Assembly: GCA_027475525.1 (NCBI GenBank)
Contig: JAMWFC010000049.1
Location: forward strand, 311,297 to 375,296
Source: Macrolepiota albuminosa
Lineage: Eukaryota; Basidiomycota; Agaricomycetes; Agaricales; Agaricaceae
Direction of reading: 5' to 3'
DNA length: 64,000 bases
Numbering within the stretch: position 1 is the stretch's first letter; every line of letters starts with the position of its first letter. The notes under the pieces are model-generated. The model saw nothing but the letters and a program-made list of their open reading frames with translations. It had not been told where the DNA came from and did no database searches. Shown piece after piece: positions 32,577 to 44,863 of the stretch. The position numbers and the translations under genes are program-made.

Positions 32577-35363
32577 TCAATCTGCCGGCGCTTCAACTCG
32601 TGCAGATGATCTACTCTCTCCTTCCCCCGGTCTCAGGTTTAACGCCGCATTTCTGCGTGCTCTCAATGCACCTTCATAAGCTTTGGACAGCCACGCGATA
32701 TACTTAATATTCGCCACCGAACGCCGTGCAACAAGCCGATGGTGTAAAACCTCGATGTCATCGAACATGATCAACGGTGGTACATGGTCGTCGGGTACTT
32801 CGACATTTGAAGTCATACGTACCAGCGGCCGCTCGCCGACAAGCACGGTACGGGTAGAACGCATCGCAGGTTTGGGGGCGGGCACACGAACATCAGACGG
32901 TGGGTAACGATCTGCGAAAGAACGTAGATGTTGCATCGCTCTGTCCAAGTTGTGGGTCCTGTAAAAACATCAGAAAAAACGATATCTGAAAGAGGCAAGT
33001 CAACGCACAAAGCAAGCACCCGTATCATCGCAATATGTGCCCTTTCAATGATCCGCCCACTCAGAGGCCGTCCATTCTCATGCCCAGCATCTTCCAACTT
33101 CTTCCACTCCGCCCACACCTCTTCAGCAAAGTCCAGCACAATCGTCCGTTCATAACCACGTCGTGAGATGGCACATCTTTCCAGTGCCTCTACATACGTA
33201 CGGCCTGTACGAGGGACCTGACATTCTGTGAACACCCGTCGGTACAGATCACGAGCATCCTCGAAAGGCGCGTGTCGATAATAAACAGCGAGGTATGAAT
33301 TGACCAGACGCGACGTAAGTTCCACGTGCTGAAACTTTTGTTCCGCGGGGAGGGCACCACCGTCGGTGGGGTCAGACAGATTTTTCAATCCTGAATCATA
33401 CAGTATCCGATCGAAAAGTATCTGGATTTCGTGTATGACTTCTGTACCACTCTGTGGGGGGATATGGCTAAACGCCGATCCCGGTCCATTAGTAGCAACA
33501 CTCGTCGATTGCGGAGAGCTTTGTGATACGTTGGGCGATACTTCGTTGTTCGAAGTGGTTGGTATATTAGTATCTTCTGTTGTTTCAGTGGTTTTGACGA
33601 GGTTCCTGTTGAACGGCGGGCAATATGAAGCATACGTATGGAACACATGCATCATGACTTCCTCATTGACGGCCTGAGCATCTGTATCGCTCCGCGTCGA
33701 AGTCATCTGCGCCAAAATCCATCTCGCTCTCGATAGATCACCGATACGCTTGGCACCCTCAAGTAGCGCACAATATGTCCTACGAGAAGGCTTAAACGCC
33801 GACTCGCCCCTCGCATCACGATGAGAATCTAGCATCTGTTTTGCTAGCCTAAATGCCTCATTTACATACGTTGTCTTGCCAGAGCGTGCACACGCAAGGA
33901 TGATTGCGTCATAAGCGCCTTCAGTCGGTTCGAAACGATGATCCACGGTCATTTCAGTCCAGAGGTCAAGCGCCCTTTCTGGCTCGGAAGGACGCGTATT
34001 TATAGGGGAAGCGCAGGCACGAATCATCAAAGTGTAGAGAGCAGGATCGGGAGTGGCATGTGCAACATAGCGCATGTGTGAGAAGATGTCCCAAGCCTGG
34101 GCGCGGCCCAGAGACGAATTGGATGAGAAAAGGGTAGTGATAATAGAGGTGTAAGTTTGGACGGGAGCCGGCAAGGCTTGATTTTCGTAAAAATGAAGCA
34201 ACTCTAGGGCAGAGTTGGCAAGAGTCTCTTTAGAGGCGGAAACGAGATGAGATTTGATATGGAAATGTCGTTGCTGGGGAGTAGGTGGACCGTCTAAATA
34301 CCGTACCAGGATCTGTTCGGCCTTGGAGATGTTGCCTGCGGAAGCATAAACCTTCAGAAGAGAATTAATCATGTCTTCTGGTATCGTAAGGCCACTCCGC
34401 TATGGGAACACATCAAGGTCAGGATCAAAAAATCAAGGCTTAACGCACCTTCATTAGGTCCAGAGTGAGATCTGCAGCATCGGCATCACCAGCTCGAATC
34501 TACAGACTTATTAAGGCAAGTCACTATAATATGTGAGATGCTCACTGAAAGTCTCAATATCGAGCGAAATTCCGAAACCGACAGTATCGACACAGGAAGA
34601 AATTCGTTTCCCACGACGGACGGCTCAGTATTAGGTGAGCGTTTTATTGTTTCTCGAGCGGCTTCTATGCGCGAGATTGCATCGCGTGTATACGAGAGTA
34701 CACGATGGTAAGGATGCAAGAGAGCTTGCGTACTTGAGGAAGCATGTGGTTCATCCGCCAACGCTCGTTCCTCAGCGGCGCACACAATTAACAAGTCTTC
34801 ATCAATTTGCCGTTGCTCAAGTTCTTGAGTAGAGACTTCTTCGTGTTGTTCAGGGGAAGATGGAAGTGCAAGGACGTCTTCATAGAAGAACATCAACTCT
34901 TCTTCAGTAAAGCCTTGGGGCTCAAGTGCAGCAGTTTCCTAGCACCCAAGTCAGTTACGCGACGAAGAATTGTTTAAAAGAGCAAGAGTACCTCGGCGCT
35001 TGCGATCTCCTCCAGTGCCTTGACACGCATCGCGAGTTCTACCCCCATATCTTGCCCTATCCGCTCAGTTCTAGCACCTTTCAATGCACTAGACCGTCGG
35101 TCACTATGCGAAGTGATCTTAGTATGAAGGGCAAAAGATAAAGAACTTCCACTTTACCTGATTCCAGTCTCTGTTATTCGAGGTTCTGTAAGACCATAGT
35201 GATATGCAAGCTTGGGCGGTGGCGGAGGGGGTGGGAGTACTGTCTGACGGACATGGCGGGCGGTAGAAGCGCAACGCGAAGTAGTCAAAGCACCAGTTGT
35301 AATACGCGCAGAAGGCGTAGAAAGGCGAAAGAGCGTGAAGTCCACGAGTGCAGGTGGAAGCAT
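32577..35363 (-). CDS. Pentatricopeptide-repeat protein, probably mitochondrial
   Basis: The ATG at 35363 gives an arginine- and serine-rich leader lacking acids (MLPPALVDFTLFRLS, ARHVRQTVLPPPPPPPK), typical of a mitochondrial presequence. Exon 1 ends at ITETGI (about 35153). Exons 2 and 3 hold ARTERIGQDMGVELAMRV and EEELMFFYEDVLALPSS. The main exon (about 32950-34372) contains PPR-like helices: MINSLLKVYASAGNISKAEQIL, AQAWDIFSHMRY, ALYTLMIRACAS, GAYDAIILACARSGK, RTYCALLEGAKRIGDLSRAR. The last exon (32577-32948) ends EGALRARRNAALN and a short basic tail. Fungal PPR proteins of this kind bind mitochondrial RNA or the ribosome; the target is not known. About six introns. Confidence 0.8.
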
Positions 35364-36569
35364 CGACAGTTTAGCTTACAATAAAATCAAAATTTGAAGG
35401 TCAGTCAACATAGGTACAAACAAAGCATATCCTGGTTTGGAGCACGCGTCCGTGTCGCGCTTCCTTGTTTTACTCCAGACGACTGCATACTGTTATCACT
35501 TCGCTTACTCTTAAAGCGGAGGCCAATCCTTCTTTTGTCACACCACTGAGCGTTGATACCTGAACAATCTTCCGCAGCATCTGTGAAGGCGCTGAACGAG
35601 ACTCTTTCCAGGTTCTCTCCTCTCGATCGTTCTTTCTCTGTTGTGCGACACATTGTCTTTGCACCATCGTCGACTCTCTATCATGATGACGGAGTGAGTA
35701 GCTTCTGTCTAAGCCTGGCAAGGATCGATTTCTTCCGTCATTGACTGGCGGCACACTGTTATCCTGGTGCTGGCATCAGGGCCTTAGTCATCATTCTACC
35801 TGGATTACCCTGCTCTTACAATTCTACCTAAACCGAAGGGCAGACCCCGCAAACAAATGCAACTGCCCCGGAGACCTTTGTTTGATCGTTCACAGGGTCT
35901 TTTTCTGCGAGTCCACGCCAACATACCACAGATTATCGACTGATCCTTGTATACAAACCCTTGCGGGAGGTACAAGGACCGCTGAAGTTGACGTTAAAGT
36001 CTTTTGCGTTGGGTGAATATACATCGTTTTCTGCTCGTTGGCAAATTCATTTGTGTGTTTTTCTTTCTGTGAAAACACTCGCGTGAATGTCTCCAAACTG
36101 CCCGGCCGGACATCACATACATCACATCTGAGACCTCCATCTCTGAATGAAAAGAAGCGGGCGCGGCGTAATGAGGGCAAAGAGTAACTAGAACACCAAG
36201 ATAGATCATCCCTTGGCCCAGCGAAAGATTTTATCATTGTATACAGCGGGGACAAGGTTTCGAAAGAATGACTTGAAGAATTACTTAACATCATGTGCTG
36301 ACCTATCGCGATATCAAATCGTGGCTCAGACTCGAGAAGACATTCGTTGTTCGAATATTGGACTCCTCCGTATGTATAATGAAAAATACAACACCACACT
36401 GTAACAAATCTGTCTCCCGCGAGGAATGGTTGGAGACGATCACGTCCCCGGCTGCGAAACTTCACACCTAATTTTGGGATCGCCCATACTAAATATAAAT
36501 ACCACTCCATACGAAAGACAGAAACTAGAAATACTAGAGATGAAAGGTCCTAAATCGAAAGACTGGGGC
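35364..36569. other. No gene recognised
   Basis: Contains the promoter of the PPR gene. A 206-codon frame at 35890-36510 (minus) has no recognisable domain and looks accidental. Confidence 0.4.
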
Positions 36570-37435
36570 CTAAGTCAACTTCTCATCTCGGAATCCCCCC
36601 GTGCTCCCCTGGACCTGAATTCAATAACGATTCAAGCTGCGCAGATCAGAAATGGCCACATATTGAACTAAAAAGTTGAGCAAGAGGTCTCACCTGCTCA
36701 AGCACTTGGGGGCCACCATTTGCGCCACTATTCGTATTCTCCATCGGCATTACAGTAGACGTTGACCCTCCGTTATGTGTTTCAGTTGTCTTGATTTACC
36801 TTGTGTCAACTTGGGAGAAAAATTACATCTGGAAGGGGATGGTTCACCTGCTTTGTGGTTGACGAGTTCGGCTTTTTCCCAGCTCTTAAGGGAATGTCGT
36901 CCCTAGGAACGATGTCGATTAAGAAGTCAAATTGATCGGACTTGCTTAAGGCTTTGGCGATGTCAGAGCGGGAGAGCGTACGGCGTTTGTTGGCATCTGC
37001 AACGATGAAAGCCCTTGCCGTAATCTCAGAAATAAATACTACAGAGCGAAACTGAGTCAGATGGCACTGAACGTAAATATGAGAATGACCGTTCCAACCT
37101 ACTTTCGCAAGCTTTGCAGAATAAGATAGGAGCTGCGCCCACGCATGTTGCACTGTTTAGACGCGTGAATACTATGCATGCGGCTGATGCATACCGTCTG
37201 CGGCAATCATCTACCCAGTGTGTATGAGGTTACGAGCAGAAATGTCGCGCCAAAATGAACCCCTTACTTTAACATCTGGATCGCTTTTCATTACTTTCTT
37301 TATCCTGGCTAACGGAAGAGGTGGGTGGCGATAATCTGGGGTTTCCTGTTCTGCAGCATCAATTTGGCGCTGCCAGAATGACCGTAGAAAGTCATTGAGC
37401 GGTTCGCCCGGTTGGACATATGGCTGCGTCGACAT
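36570..37435 (-). CDS. HAP5: CCAAT-binding factor subunit C (HAP5/NF-YC)
   Basis: Histone-fold subunit that, with HAP3 and HAP2, binds CCAAT boxes; in fungi it controls respiration, iron and nitrogen genes. The ATG at 37435 gives [13 protein letters not shown] and [12 protein letters not shown]. The fold starts [17 protein letters not shown] and runs over a 16-nt exon (37195-37210, MIAAD) and a 30-nt exon (37103-37132, [10 protein letters not shown]). It continues [31 protein letters not shown] and [16 protein letters not shown]. The tail is Asn/Gly-rich. The 3' end is uncertain: splicing from LEQ to [14 protein letters not shown] stops at 36570, while reading straight on stops at 36646. Core residues match the family well. 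Confidence 0.9.
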
Positions 37436-38907
37436 TTTAATTTAGAGGAGGTTTCGATGGTTGTGGATGATTCAGGATCGTGGAACCCTAACCCAGGGCC
37501 ATCACATCATTTTCCATTTTTTCAAACTGCAGATCGATCGCGAACTAGACACCACATCTTAGGACTAGTACAACCTCGTACTCTACATAAAGTCATCCAT
37601 TTTACACCAGTTTGGGGACAGACTAAAAAAAGAATCATACGATTTCACGTTGATTGATTAAGTAGTAGTGAGGAAAGTACAGTTCCTAATATGACTATCA
37701 CGAGTAGCAGGCGGTTGAACAAGGACCGTATTATCCTGTCCTTGGTCCGAGACATCGGTTTGTAAGTAGTCACTATATCTTTACGGTCTATACACGCGGT
37801 TTATCCGGTAGTGTCTTTTACATCTTGGTTATTCAGCATTTTAGCTACAGCTAATCACGAAGAGCCAGGCCATAAGTGAGTCAAGGGTGCATGGTGATAC
37901 TAGATACGTCCTGTAGTTGGACTTGATGTCAAAGATGCACCTAGAAAGTGGTAAAAGAAAAAGGAATTAGCTACCTCTAGTGACTAAGAGTTGTATGAAC
38001 TTAGCGCTAAGAAATTGAAAGGGGGCCTGTGATGTCATGTATTTGATTTTTTAAGTAGTAACTAGGTACAGACATTTATAGCAATGGCCAAAGGTCATTG
38101 TGTAAGTAAGAAAGATGTTGATGTGTTTTGACAGTAAAATGTAAAAAAGTGTCAAGGTAATAATGCACGCAGTAAGTGCATGGAAGCAAAAGGTCAACGT
38201 TTCAACCATAGTCAATAGCTAAAAGTCACATGACTATTGATTACACTACACTATGTATTGTCAAAGAGGATGGAGCTAATTTCAACTTGAATAGGTGTTG
38301 AAAATACACTCCAATGATTGTTGCATCATAACCTTGATTAATGGAATATTGTTTCTGATTGTAGCGACCGTGACCGGTTTCCCCTCGTTCCAATCACTGT
38401 AATCGCGAGCACTCCGAGTCAGGAGTAAGTGGGATTCAAATAACTCTTACGAACAGGAGGAAAACCACATTTGTTTACAGTTTCATCAATCGACCAACAG
38501 ACTGCGCTCCGGAGATAGATGAAACTTGGATGGAGAACGATCGCCATGGCACAAGAAATAGGGAAGTGAATCAAAGGGAAATACATGTTCGTTTACACTG
38601 TGAATACTACTAATCCTTACCGAAATTCGAGTCTTGACCAGCGGTAAGCCCTGGTTATTGCCGTACTTACCGCTGGAAATTTTCATATATGTCAGGAAGA
38701 AAATTTGAAAGATCAAGGTCGTGCAATCAATCATGGCGTGGAACCTTGTATTTGATACATTCGTCCCTTGACATGAAGAACAGTGATGGTCGTCGGAGTC
38801 GGTAGCTCAACGTCCAGCGTTCTATAAAGCCCTCGTGTTTATACAACTTGTTTCGCACTCTCAGTGCTTCTGGCTTGTCGGACACGGGTCAATAAAGCAT
38901 AGGAAAA
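37436..38907. other. AT-rich intergenic region, no gene recognised
   Basis: About 1.5 kb between two divergent genes (HAP5 and the P450). It is AT-rich at 37650-38350 with no long frame. A short frame at 38486-38734 shows nothing recognisable. Confidence 0.4.
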
Positions 38908-41194
38908 ATGCTTGATGTAGCTCAGTTGTCTGCTGTCGCTGTTGTTTCTCTTTTCCTCTTTGGGTTGAGCATTATCAGACGCTCAAACGCGCACGGTGGC
39001 TATAATCTACCTCCAGGGCCTCCTGGTTTGCCACTTCTCGGAAATTTGCTGGATATCCCTGGCAAAGTATATTCTCCTCATCCTTTGATACATAAAAGTG
39101 ACTTAAACTCAATAGCATCTATCAACGTACTTCCGAAGATTGCTCGATGAATACGGAGGGATTGTGTCCTTAAACGTAGGGGGTTTTGTAAGTATATACG
39201 ATCTATGTTAGAGTGTTGACTCATGCCTTTTGCGATAGCGACTTATCCTGATTGGTGACATCAGACTTGCCAAAGAACTCCTTGTGAAGCGCGCAGCCAA
39301 ATATTCGTCACGTCCACTTGCGCATTATATTGTTAGTCACAAATTTTATGTTCTACATTTCAACTCATCTGTCGCTTATTGCATATCTCAGCGTTATCAC
39401 TTAGACCCCATGGAAGCTCAATGGGTTTTCATCAAAGAAGGCCGAAACCACACTCTTGCCCGGAAGCTGACAGCCGGGATCATGTCTGACGTTCGAGCCG
39501 GAAAGACAGAACTACTTCAGGAATTTGAAGCGACTGTCAATGTTCAGAGGCTACTCAATGATGGGGGGAAAGAGTGGTTTCGCCACATGAATCTGCAAGT
39601 AACATTTTGTCATGATATATAATGATTAACCATATTAAATTGTTTCTGACAGAATAACCGCTAGTTCAGTCCTTGCGGTAGGATTTGGCCTGCATTGCCC
39701 AACAGGCCAAGAACCCGACCTTAAAGAAGTTCTTGATGTAAGTTCCGACTTGATTTACATCTAATGCAAGCTTCATGTGCGCCTGCGCAGGTGATTGACG
39801 AGGCAATGCTTCTCACAGGTCCTGCAGGAAGTATTGTCAATGCTATGCCCTTCTTAGATCTACTTCCTGGGCCCATGCCATGGAGAATGCGTGCACAGGC
39901 ATTTCGAAAACGAGAAGACTCAGTGCACAGCAAGTTAATCGACGAGGCTGTAACAGGCAAAGCATCTGGGATGAATACGTGCGCCTACGCCTACTTCCCA
40001 TCCTCGCGGAAAGAGATTGATCAAGAATCATCTCTCTAGATGGGCTGCTCAGTTTGCAAGGGACGACAAACCTGGAGGCGATCAACGATTCCTGATCAGA
40101 GGACTAATTTCAGTGAGTTTACTTTTACAGAGTTTTTTTTTTCGTCTTGAGGCGTTATCCGACGGTATCGTAGGCAGCTATCGAAACTGTAAGTTGCCTA
40201 AATACTACGAAATCCCGACGAATGTTCAAGTACTGATTTTAGACCGCCGTCTCCTTACAAACCTTTGTCCTTGCTTGCATTCGTTACCCTGACTGGATCA
40301 CGACCGCACAAAAGGAAATAGATGCTATTGTGGGTACCGATCGGTTGCCATCCTTCAAAGACCGACCTTTCCTTCCCTATGTGGAGGCTATCGTCCGTGG
40401 TACGTAATCATATACTTTATCGATCATTGATCAGAAGAAACAAGGACATGTAGAAACGCATAGATGGCGTCCCGCAGGTCGGCTTTATTTTCAGCAGAGT
40501 TGAGGTCAAACTCATAAAATCTTAGCTCGGTTTGGAATACCCCACCAATCTGTTGCTGACGATGTCATCGAGTATCAGGGGAAAGAGTATTTTATCCCGA
40601 AGGATAGCATTATTTTTTCTGTGACTTGGTCAGTATTATTACATGCGTTTTGAATCTTGGTTTAGAGCAGTATTAGGGCGATTGAACACGACCAATCAAG
40701 GTTTGAGGATCACGATCGCTTCATGCCTGAACGCTTCCTTGACGCTAAGGGCAACTTGAAGCCCGACTATGAAACAAGTGCCTTCGGTTTCGGTCGGCGT
40801 GGTCAGTGTTTTAATGCAACTATTTTTTTATTATCAGACCATTGAATCCTGGATAGGATGTCCGGGGGTCCCATTTGCTGAACGGACACTATGGATAAAC
40901 ATCGCCATTTTGCTCTCGACCTTCAATATTCGTGGGTCTAAAGTACATGATGCTAAGACGGGTCTACCATTCCACTACGACGATAGTGATGCAGCGTTCA
41001 GAGGGAATGTTCGTCGTCAAATCGAGACATGTCGGACTGATGCTGACTACAGTCGTTAGATCACGAGCTGTCCGCACCCATTTCCAGCTATTTTTGAACC
41101 TCGCTCCCCGCAACACGCAGAAGTTGCCAGGAGAGAATGGGCAGAATGTGAAAAAAACTTGAATGTCCTGCTCCCCGCGCCAAAAGAAAACTAA
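38908..41194 (+). CDS. Cytochrome P450 monooxygenase
   Basis: An ER-anchored haem monooxygenase; substrate unknown. The N-terminal anchor VVSLFLFGLSII is followed by the Pro-rich hinge LPPGPPGLPLLGN. Later blocks include TLARKLTAGIMSDVRAGK, FGLHCPTGQEPDLKEVLD and VNAMPFLDLLPGPMPW. The I-helix motif AAIETT is split: AAIET is coded by a 15-nt exon (40174-40188). The K-helix ExxR (ETHR) lies on a 24-nt exon (40454-40477). PERF is visible (DRFMPERFLDAKG). The haem loop FGFGRRGCPG is split by an intron. A final intron (about 41008-41061) leads to FPAIFEPRSPQHAEV and the stop at 41194. It has more than ten introns. Taken as single frames it looks broken, but all checked joins are in phase, so it is probably functional. 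Confidence 0.85.
40174..40188 (+). other. 15-nt microexon carrying the P450 I-helix motif
   Basis: GCAGCTATCGAAACT lies between an acceptor (ATCGTAG) and a donor (GTAAGT). It supplies AAIET, completed by T from the next exon. Confidence 0.75.
40454..40477 (+). other. 24-nt microexon carrying the P450 ExxR motif
   Basis: Between acceptor TGTAG and donor GTCGGC. It completes ETHRWRPA and joins in phase to ARFGIPHQS. Confidence 0.7.
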
Positions 41195-41330
41195 ATGTGT
41201 AAATAACTAGAGATAGGATACGCCACTTTATACATTTGAGACCTGCGTCATGATTGATGCCCCGTAGAGGATGACGTCATGACCACTATATAACAGAAAC
41301 TGCAGTAATGATGCCCGAGACCTCTGCACA

Positions 41331-43175
41331 ATGAGACCCTCGCTTTTCTTACTCTGCCTTGCCGCTACAGCTCAAGCATCGTCTTGGTTTGGATCCTCTG
41401 AACCGCAACCGCCCTACTCTACTTGGTCTGTTTCTCAACTTACCTCCTGGTTGCAGGCCCACAACATCCCCATTCCTTCAAAATCTCCCACTCAAGCCCA
41501 GTTGCAGGCACTTGTTCAGGAAAATTGGAATCTCATCACTAACTGGTCCTATGACCAGTATACTTCCTCCCAAAAATATTTTGCCGACATCAAGGAAAAT
41601 TCTTTTGATGCTTGGGACGAGTCTCGTCTCCGCGAGTTCCTTCTCTCTCAGGGAATAGTCGCTCCCAAAGGCCACAGGGATCAGCTTATGCACCTCGCAA
41701 AGTCACAGTATCGGGCATATACCAATGCAGCCTCTAGTTTCGCTGATCATGCGAGTACTGCGGTGTACGGCGATTCGGTTCACAAGGCCACCCAGAGTCT
41801 TTCTAGTGTCGCCGCTCACGCTACGGACGCTGCTTCGCGGACCCTAGACAGCACCAAAGATTATGTATACTCTACTTGGGACGACAGTAAGCTTAGGAAC
41901 TACCTAGAGTCAAAGGGCGTCGTGGTCGAGGAGCAGGCGAGGCAAAGTCGCAATGATCTCCTCGGTTTAATGTACGATGCATACGCCAAGGTCACTGATC
42001 CCGTCTACCATGCTTGGAGCGACTCTTATCTTGTACGCCGCGTTATTCCTTTTGCATTGAAACTTTGATTTACTCTCCATCGTACAGCATAATTGGCTTG
42101 TTTCTCACAACGTTATCTCGCCTGCTCCTCCAGCTCCATATTCTCGTGAATATCTCCTCGGCAAGATGCAGAAATTTTATTACGATGCGAACGAATCGGT
42201 GTATTCCACTTGGTCGGATTCTCAGCTCAAAGAGTGGCTTGTTGAAAACGGGATAGTCAAGAGTAACGCTCAGTTAAAGCGAGAGAAGATGCAGAAGCTT
42301 ACCGAGTAAGAACAAGAATGTTCGACACAATGTATCTGACCTTCGTTGACACATAGGGATAACTATCTTACCGCTCATTCGACACTGACGTCTGCTTGGT
42401 CGGATAGTCAACTACGGGATTATCTTGTCCAGCACGGATACATTGATAATCGCAACGCTGCTCAGAAGAAACGTGATGATCTTGTGAAGCTTTTCCAAGA
42501 AAAGTGCCTTGCTATTCCGCCTACATCTGGCTCCTTTTTCTGATCAAAGTTTTCAGATACCATTCTGTTGTCACCCCCAGTTATTTATCTTGGCCGGATG
42601 CACGCCTTCGAGCTTACCTCCGCCAGCACAATGTTCCAGAAGATGGTCTTCCAACTGCACGTCCAGGTCTTCTTCAAGAAACGCGCATTCGCTGGGTGGA
42701 AACAAAAACCGGTACTGAAGCGCTGTGGGCTAGGGTTCGGGATATTGTTGGGGGGGTAGAGGGTGGGATTGAAGGCCGTCTGTGGCATATCTGGAACGTT
42801 CTGAAGAATTACGGTCAGAATGGCCAGTGCGTTGGACAGCAGTGCGATTGTGTCGGGAAGGATTGTAAATGCGGCAGCGGCGAATGTCATTGCGCTGGGA
42901 AGGACTGCGATTGTTTCGGGGCGAAATGTCAAGGGTCGGCGAAGCGCGCTGCCAAGGAGAAGATTGAAGAGGGACAGCGCTATGCCGGCGAGACTTACGA
43001 TAACGTGAAAGATAGAACGGGAAGGCAGTATTCGGAGGCGGAGAAGGCATACGAAGGGGCAAAGGAGAGGGCTTATTCTAAGGCGCAAGGCTCGAAGGAT
43101 ACCGTCGGGGAGAAGATGAAGGCCGCGGGTGAGAAAATTATGGGAACTGGACAGAAGATAAAAACAGAGCTTTGA
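41331..43175 (+). CDS. Ish1/Msc1-repeat protein with metallothionein-like Cys block
   Basis: ATG at 41331 with signal peptide MRPSLFLLCLAATAQASS. At least seven Ish1/Msc1 helical repeats follow: YSTWSVSQLTSWLQAHNI, FDAWDESRLREFLLSQGI, YSTWDDSKLRNYLESKG, YHAWSDSYL-HNWLVSHN, YSTWSDSQLKEWLVENG, TSAWSDSQLRDYLVQHG and YLSWPDARLRAYLRQHN. Relatives are ER or nuclear-envelope stress proteins in fungi. A 34-residue block (DNA 42828-42929) holds ten Cys in CxC pairs with 4-residue spacers (CDCVGKD, CKCGSGE, CHCAGKD, CDCFGAK). The C-terminus is LEA-like, rich in Ala, Lys and Glu (EKAYEGAKERAYSKAQG, GEKMKAAGEKIMGTGQ). Three introns (about 42031-42089, 42307-42357, 42509-42582) are in phase. The function of the Cys block is inferred to be metal or redox related. 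Confidence 0.85.
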
Positions 43176-43365
43176 GAACTTTATGTTAGCATCTGAGTAA
43201 TAATCAGCATTGTAATCACGGTTGTATGAGCTAAAACTGTATGTCAATCTCGCACTGTTTTAAGCTTGTAAGACACAAAGTGATTTAGCGCATATCTTAA
43301 GGTAGGCTCTGGAATTCGCAAGTATCAGAAGTCTTGTTGGGCCAATAGTTATTTTAACGGCTTTA

Positions 43366-44863
43366 CTACCATCCCAGCCTCTCCAATGTCCATCCAAAGA
43401 CTTGCCCGTTCTCGTCCGCAGCATTACATATACGTTGGTTACGATCTAATGCAGAAACCTTGATGATATCTTCTGCTTCAAGAACAGGAAGCTGATCAGA
43501 ATCATCAGTCGAATGACTTGGCCAACAGAAGAAGAAATTTCTACATTGATGTTCTCCTTTTGATGTTCCTCTTTCGAACTCATGGGGATTATGATGATAT
43601 GACGAGCGAGGTGCCAGGCCAAAGTGATCTGGTTCGGGGTAACCTTGTACTTTTTTGCGAGTTCGACGATGAGTGGGTCCTTGCGAACGGTGTCATAACC
43701 TGAGATGCCGATCTGTATAAGAGCGCGTAGTATAACAATGATTCAACTGACCGCTTGGAGTGTACGCGGAGATGAGGATCCCTTTCTTGTCACAATACTC
43801 CCGCAGATTTTCCTGAACGAGGTATGGGTGTAGTCTAAAGTTCTATTACTTCACGTTGTCTAGCAACCATGAGATTTAATATCGCACTCGACTTGGTTGA
43901 CAGCCGGGATAATTTTTGCCGTCTTCAAGAGTTCTTCTAGACTACGAAAAATGTTATTGAATGATAAGGGAACAACATAAAGATGATATATTTACGTACG
44001 TTTTGACGGAAAAATTACTGACACCAATCGCCTTGATTTTTCCGGCTTGGAAGAGCTTCTCGAGTTCTTCCCAGGCTTGAGGGAAGATAACGTCCTCTGT
44101 GACCTTCCACGTCCCGTCAGAATTCTTTTGTGATTCATAACCTGATAGGAAGTAAGAAATGGATGGGGTTACACAACACATTTTGTTATCATCTACCATG
44201 AGACATTGGCCTTGCTTGTGGCCAATGAATGAGGAACTGATGGGAGATATGAATAAAATGATCAACAAGTAACAAGGACAAACGTGCGAGATCAATGTAA
44301 TCAACGCTGAGGGCCTTTAAGCTCTCCTCAAACGACTCTGCAACTCGATGTTGGTTACATGAGCTAGGAGGAGTTAACTCAGTAAGGAAGCGTCGACGTC
44401 GACATTCCAAAGCTCACCTGAGTTTACTAGTTATGAAAATCTTTTCACGAGGAATACCGGACTCCTTAATAACTTCACCGACCAATCTCTCGGTATCTAA
44501 GACAAGCTTGTAGATGATAATGTTACACTCAAAGCCAGGTTCACTCACTGTAGCCTTGTGCTGTGTCGATGTGGCGGTAGCCGGCCTAAAGTCGCACACA
44601 TAAGGTGTTAACTGCACTTGATCAGAACATTATACTTACCTTGAGGGCGGTCAGAAGCCATTTTTTTGCCTTGTGACGTGCTTCGTCTGTATCGGGTGCC
44701 CAAGCTCCATGAGCTTCCAAGATATAATGGATGGAAGTGAGGAAAGACCGAGACGATTGAGAATTCTATGACGTTTAGTAAGCGATAAGATCTACTCACC
44801 AACTGCAGGAATGGCGACTCCATTGTTAAGGGTGTAGATGGGCACTGAGCTAGGCGAAGACAT
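43366..44863 (-). CDS. Aldo/keto reductase
   Basis: An NADPH-dependent reductase of carbonyl compounds, TIM-barrel fold. The ATG at 44863 gives MSSPSSVPIYTLNNGVAIPAV, then GTWAPDTDEARHKAKKWL. The catalytic Asp and Tyr are in AGYRHIDTAQGY, joined by an intron to DTERLVGEVIKESGIPREKIFITSKL (catalytic Lys). Later exons have ESFEESLKALSVDYIDL and EELEKLFQAGKIKAIGVSNFS. The last exon ends VLEAEDIIKVSALDRNQRICNAADENG and a Trp, stop 43366. Spacing is normal for the family, with about eight introns; catalytic residues are present where checked. The physiological substrate cannot be told. Confidence 0.88.

Noticed and set aside
35890..36510. 206-codon frame on the minus strand as a gene
   Set aside because: No domain, signal or homologous feel, and it lies in an otherwise empty spacer; chance is the better explanation.
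37436..38907. tRNA or other structured RNA in the AT-rich spacer
   Set aside because: I looked for B-box-like GGTTCGA-type words and cloverleaf stems and found none convincing; a tRNA scan would settle it.
38908..41194. P450 as a pseudogene with many stops and no I-helix motif
   Set aside because: Microexons at 40174 and 40454 and short introns restore all motifs in phase.
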